A stretch of 6,733 bases of DNA from Candidatus Mcinerneyibacteriota bacterium (GTDB lineage Bacteria; Macinerneyibacteriota; Macinerneyibacteria; Macinerneyibacteriales; DSCS01): NCBI GenBank assembly GCA_016937175.1, contig JAFGWL010000047.1:1-6733 (forward strand), written 5' to 3'. Under the pieces are notes generated by a model. That model searched no databases, was not told the DNA's origin, and saw only the letters and a program-made list of their open reading frames with translations. The first letter of the stretch is position 1, and each line of letters opens with the position of its first letter. Below, piece by piece: positions 6,348-6,733 of this stretch. Position numbers and translations under genes: made by a program.

Positions 6348-6733
6348 ATGGAAAGGCTGAAAAGAGCTCCCGATTTCTGTCTTCCTGACCAGGCGGGCCG
6401 GAAGCATTGCCTGAAAGAGTATCAGGGGCGATGGGTGGTCCTCTATTTCTATCCCCGGGATATGACGCCGGGTTGCTCCATGGAAGCGGCCCATTTCTCC
6501 TGGGCCAAAGATGATTTTGAAAAGAAAGGGGCCGTTATCCTGGGAGTGAGTCCTGATACCGTAGAAAGCCACGAGAGGTTCTGCCGTGTCAAAGACCTCT
6601 CGGTGACACTGTTAAGTGACCCGGAAAAAAAGGTGATCGATGCCTACGGAGCCTGGGGGATCAAAAAGATGTACGGCAAAGAGACGGAAGGTGTGATCCG
6701 ATCGACCTTTCTTATCAACCCTGGAGGGGAGAT
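6348..6733 (+). CDS. bcp: Thiol peroxidase Bcp/PrxQ (3' end outside window)
   Basis: Peroxiredoxin of the Bcp/PrxQ class, reducing H2O2 and organic hydroperoxides with electrons normally from thioredoxin. The first 128 residues are present. The thioredoxin fold shows APDFCLPDQAG (7-17), the active site YPRDMTPGCSMEAAHF (35-50) with peroxidatic C43, supporting T40 and P41, and R119 in IRSTFLINPGGE. E. coli Bcp has its resolving cysteine five residues after the peroxidatic one; that position here is A48. Instead C79 (ERFCRVKD) lies exactly 36 residues after C43, the spacing I recall for PrxQ enzymes with the resolving cysteine in helix alpha3. An AGAGGAG Shine-Dalgarno site (6338-6344) overlaps the last base of the nitroreductase stop codon and precedes the ATG. 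The family's usual length is about 150 residues, so roughly 20-30 are missing at the window end. Confidence 0.92.
   Translation, partial: MERLKRAPDFCLPDQAGRKHCLKEYQGRWVVLYFYPRDMTPGCSMEAAHFSWAKDDFEKKGAVILGVSPDTVESHERFCRVKDLSVTLLSDPEKKVIDAYGAWGIKKMYGKETEGVIRSTFLINPGGE

Noticed and set aside
6009-6572. Minus-strand open frame of 187 codons opposite the nitroreductase and bcp
   Set aside because: It spans two conserved plus-strand genes and the gap between them, and has no family features.
1-6733. Mobile elements, CRISPR arrays, tRNA or rRNA genes, riboswitches
   Set aside because: Looked for and not seen. Nearly all sequence is conserved coding, gaps are at most about 100 nt, and no direct-repeat arrays or terminal inverted repeats appear.

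Overview
This 6.7 kb window is ordinary-looking bacterial chromosome: dense genes, roughly balanced base composition, and no sign of mobile elements, RNA genes or CRISPR repeats. The proteins are bacterial housekeeping families. They include an RlmD-type rRNA methyltransferase, a malic enzyme, an MscS channel, a Thermotoga-like CorA, a small nitroreductase and a Bcp/PrxQ peroxiredoxin. I cannot name the phylum. Malic enzyme, nitroreductase and a thiol peroxidase would suit an anaerobe or microaerophile, but that is inference.

Layout. (1) Plus strand, 2-268: the 3' end of an O-methyltransferase. (2) Plus strand, 313-2962: rlmD and a malic enzyme gene, overlapping by 44 nt and apparently served by a promoter at 279-306. 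(3) Minus strand, 4558-2967: a DUF432-like protein of unknown function followed 8 nt later by mscS; this pair runs tail-to-tail into the malic enzyme gene with only 4 nt between the stops. (4) Plus strand, 4660 to the window end: corA, a nitroreductase with a GTG start, and bcp (cut off by the window end), with short gaps of 29 and 9 nt. The intergenic stretch 4559-4659 carries divergent promoters. No gene-free stretch exceeds about 100 nt.

How the genes fit together. The centre is a membrane and ion-homeostasis block: an osmotic safety-valve channel (MscS), its small uncharacterised partner gene, and a Mg2+/Co2+ channel (CorA) reading outward from one shared control region. Downstream of corA is a redox/detoxification pair (flavin nitroreductase and peroxiredoxin). 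rlmD and malic enzyme look cotranscribed but functionally unrelated.

The most interesting signal is regulatory. All three genes that begin a transcription unit (rlmD, the DUF432-like gene, corA) lack a Shine-Dalgarno sequence. Each has a good sigma70-type promoter whose -10 box ends only 6, 6 and 9 nt before the ATG, so transcription should begin at or within a few bases of the start codon. The genes inside operons (malic enzyme, mscS, nitroreductase, bcp) all have clear Shine-Dalgarno sites. This points to systematic leaderless mRNAs for operon-leading genes in this organism.
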